From Veillonella atypica KON (GTDB lineage: Bacteria > Bacillota > Negativicutes > Veillonellales > Veillonellaceae), in assembly GCF_002959915.1 (NCBI RefSeq), contig NZ_PPDE01000008.1, positions 124,001 to 188,000 on the forward strand: a DNA stretch of 64,000 nt, written 5' to 3'. A program made the position numbers and the translations under genes. The stretch's first letter is position 1, and each line of letters starts with the position of its first letter. Positions 62,152 to 64,000 of the stretch are shown piece after piece. Under the pieces are notes generated by a model. That model had not been told where the DNA came from. It was given only the letters and a program-made list of their open reading frames with translations, and searched no databases.

Positions 62152-62685
62152 ATGGCAATTAGCAAAGAAGTACAAAAATCTAGCGAAATAAAATTTGATG
62201 GTAAACTAATTAAGGTTACCTATGATATAGCTGATGTAAATGGTAATGATGCGTGGCGTGAAGTTGTACATCATCCAGGGGCAACTGCCATCGTTGTCGT
62301 TACAGAGGATAACAAAATCGTGATGGAACGTCAATTCCGTTATGCTTTACAACAACCTTTGCTTGAAATTCCAGCTGGTAAACTAGATCCTAACGAAGAA
62401 CCTATTAACTGTGCTAAACGTGAATTAGCTGAGGAAACTGGTTACCGCGCTAAAGAATGGATTTCATTAGGCACAATTGCGACAAGTCCTGGATTTTGTA
62501 ATGAAGTATTACATCTATACTTAGCAAAAGACCTTACCATGGGCGAAACCCATTGGGATCCAGATGAATACGTAGAACTTGAATACTATACATTACCTGA
62601 ATTATTAGAGGCTATTAAGGCAGAACAAATTAAGGATAGTAAATCACTGGCTGCACTTATGCTTGCTATGCCATATCTTAAATAG
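62152..62685 (+). CDS. Nudix hydrolase (ADP-ribose pyrophosphatase type)
   Basis: A 177-residue Nudix protein. The Nudix box G-x5-E-x7-R-E-L-x-E-E-T-G-Y is complete (GKLDPNEEPINCAKRELAEETGY, quoted in part), preceded by VMERQFRYALQQPLLEIPAG, typical of the NudF/ADP-ribose pyrophosphatase group. It would split ADP-ribose into AMP and ribose 5-phosphate with magnesium in the cytosol. The downstream deoB handles ribose 1-/5-phosphate, a sensible metabolic neighbour. Confidence 0.92.
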   Translation: MAISKEVQKSSEIKFDGKLIKVTYDIADVNGNDAWREVVHHPGATAIVVVTEDNKIVMERQFRYALQQPLLEIPAGKLDPNEEPINCAKRELAEETGYRAKEWISLGTIATSPGFCNEVLHLYLAKDLTMGETHWDPDEYVELEYYTLPELLEAIKAEQIKDSKSLAALMLAMPYLK

Positions 62686-62730
62686 GACTTTATTAAAAAA
62701 ATAATATATAGTATAATGAACACATAAAGA

Positions 62731-62860
62731 GAGCCAAATAACGTGCTGTTAGCGTTAGGCTCATCTAAAATACGGAAATATGATGATGCCTAACGTGTTG
62801 AGGTGGTAGGATACCTCATACGTTAGGCATTTTTATTCTCTAACTCACGTTACTTGGCTC
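62731..62860 (+). promoter_or_regulatory. Nested RNA structure with mutually exclusive stems upstream of deoB
   Basis: Outer arms GAGCCAAATAACGTG (62731-62745) and CACGTTACTTGGCTC (62846-62860) pair with one mismatch. Inside, CGTTAGGC (about 62753-62760), GCCTAACG (about 62788-62795) and CGTTAGGC (about 62821-62828) allow the middle copy to pair with either neighbour. Pairing with the third gives a terminator (stem, then ATTTTTA). A TATAAT lies just upstream (62712-62717). This is attenuator- or riboswitch-like, or a palindromic repeat element. Ligand unknown. Confidence 0.55.
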
Positions 62861-62878
62861 TTAATGGTAGTATAGCAT

Positions 62879-62901
62879 GTAATATTCTAGCTGAATATTA
62901 C
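62879..62901 (+). promoter_or_regulatory. Hairpin next to the deoB ribosome site
   Basis: GTAATATTC-TAGCT-GAATATTAC, a perfect 9-bp A/T-rich stem ending four bases before AGGAG. It may be an operator palindrome or a translation-modulating hairpin. Confidence 0.5.
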
Positions 62902-62914
62902 AATAGGAGTTATT

Positions 62915-64000
62915 ATGTATAAAAGAATCATTATATTAGTTATGGATTCTGTTGGCATTGGTCATGCCCCAGATGCGGCAAAATTTAATGATGAAGGATC
63001 TAATACATTAGGACATATCGAAGCAACTGCAGGTTTGATTCATTGTCCCACATTGCGTTCTCTAGGCTTGGCAAATATTGCGGATATTAAGACCGATGAA
63101 ACACCTGTTATGGGTGCTTATGGGAAAATGGAGGAAGTCAGCACAGGGAAGGATACAACCAGTGGTCATTGGGAAATGATGGGCCATCCTGTTACGGTTC
63201 CGTTCCCTACATTTTACGATGGATTTCCTAAGGAATTGATGGATACTTTCACTAAAGAAACTGGTTATGGTTATCTTGGTAATGAGGTCGCATCTGGTAC
63301 GGAAATTATAGAGCGTCTTGGCGTAGAACACATGAAAACGGGGCAACCGATCGTGTATACCTCTGCGGATTCTGTGTTCCAAATTGCAGCACACGAGGAT
63401 GTGATTCCTTTAGAGGATTTGTATCGTATGTGCGAAATTACGCGTAACAAAGTATGCGTGGGTGACTATTATGTAGGACGTATCATTGCTCGTCCGTTTG
63501 TAGGAAAACCCGGTCATTTTGTGCGCACGTACAATCGCCATGACTATAGCCGTATGCCTGAACACCGCATGGTGCAACAGGAATTACAAGCTGCACAAAT
63601 TCCGACGGTGGCCGTCGGCAAAATTGGTGATATCTATGCTCATGTCGGATGGGATGAAAGCTATCCAACGAAATCGAATGCTCACGGCATGAATGTGGTG
63701 CCTTACTTATTAGGTTCCTCCTTTGAAAGGGGCCTCATGATGGTAAACCTTGTAGAGTTTGATAGTCTATATGGTCATCGCCGTAACGTAGAAGGCTATA
63801 AACGTGCCATCGAAGATTTTGATTACCAATTGAGTGGATTATTACCATTATTGAAAGATGATGATTTGCTTATCATCACAGCCGACCATGGTAATGATCC
63901 TACATGGCATGGCACAGACCATACGCGTGAACATGTTCCATTACTTGCCTATAGTCCAAGTATGAAAGGGACCATCGATTTAGGTTTACGCCATAGTTTT
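62915..64000 (+). CDS. deoB: Phosphopentomutase (cut by the right window edge)
   Basis: The frame from ATG 62915 (AGGAG upstream) stays open for 362 codons to the window end; the family is about 390. MYKRIIILVMDSVGIGHAPDA carries the first metal aspartate, STGKDTTSGHWEMMG the catalytic threonine, and NLVEFDSLYGHRRNV and ITADHGNDPTWHGTDHTREHVP the remaining metal ligands. It converts (deoxy)ribose 1-phosphate and 5-phosphate in nucleoside salvage. Only the last 30 or so residues are outside the window. Confidence 0.96.
   Translation, partial: MYKRIIILVMDSVGIGHAPDAAKFNDEGSNTLGHIEATAGLIHCPTLRSLGLANIADIKTDETPVMGAYGKMEEVSTGKDTTSGHWEMMGHPVTVPFPTFYDGFPKELMDTFTKETGYGYLGNEVASGTEIIERLGVEHMKTGQPIVYTSADSVFQIAAHEDVIPLEDLYRMCEITRNKVCVGDYYVGRIIARPFVGKPGHFVRTYNRHDYSRMPEHRMVQQELQAAQIPTVAVGKIGDIYAHVGWDESYPTKSNAHGMNVVPYLLGSSFERGLMMVNLVEFDSLYGHRRNVEGYKRAIEDFDYQLSGLLPLLKDDDLLIITADHGNDPTWHGTDHTREHVPLLAYSPSMKGTIDLGLRHSF

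Overview
The window looks like a Veillonella chromosome or that of a close relative in the Negativicutes, i.e. a Firmicute with an outer membrane. The coding style is Firmicute-like: A/T-rich codons, AGGAGG ribosome sites and many strong intrinsic terminators. The same stretch also carries outer-membrane genes: a TonB-dependent receptor, a trimeric autotransporter adhesin and the whole ADP-heptose route to lipopolysaccharide inner core. The genus call is inference from gene content; I ran no search.

Layout. 0-4.3 kb: accessory island of small immunity-like genes (SMI1/KNR4, DUF4304, orphans), a gutted methyltransferase and an IS200-type insertion sequence. 4.3-8.5 kb: surface genes, a TonB receptor (minus strand) diverging from a YadA-like adhesin. 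8.6-14.1 kb: a second immunity-like cluster (ADP-ribosylglycohydrolase, ankyrin, DUF2262-like, SMI1-TPR, TPR-DUF4375). 14.1-26.2 kb: mixed metabolism and repair (prolyl-tRNA editing protein, radical SAM, ogt, ilvE, aminotransferase, Mrp, M18 peptidase), with three damaged genes: an internally deleted macrodomain, a FAA-hydrolase stump and the 54-residue tail of a DASS transporter. 26.5-40.1 kb: pyruvate carboxylase, nrdR, then a tight operon gmhA-hldE-hldD-gmhB-two heptosyltransferases-exonuclease-M18 peptidase. 40.2-43.9 kb: ABC importer with two tandem lipoproteins. 44.1-47.3 kb: rpsO-pnp-dut, with a previously unlisted small toxin-antitoxin locus between rpsO and pnp. 48.3-59.9 kb: a strongly A/T-rich island with three consecutive dynamin-like GTPase genes, a Sel1/CFI-box protein, an orphan protein and a NERD-helicase, followed by a small membrane protein and an LRAT-fold protein. 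60-62 kb: a consensus promoter driving about 340 nt of structured RNA ahead of a DUF2828/vWA (Ro60-like) protein. 62.1-64 kb: Nudix hydrolase and deoB, with a nested RNA structure between them.

Most interesting points. (1) The 48.8-59.9 kb GTPase/NERD/LRAT island resembles a membrane-acting conflict or vesicle system that I cannot match to a named system. (2) The leader of the DUF2828 gene holds two tandem homologous stem-loops whose helices differ by compensatory changes, a candidate Y-RNA-like partner. (3) Convergent toxin and antitoxin transcripts at 44.4-44.65 kb share a bidirectional terminator and three blocks of direct repeat, the architecture of the enterococcal par/Fst type I system.
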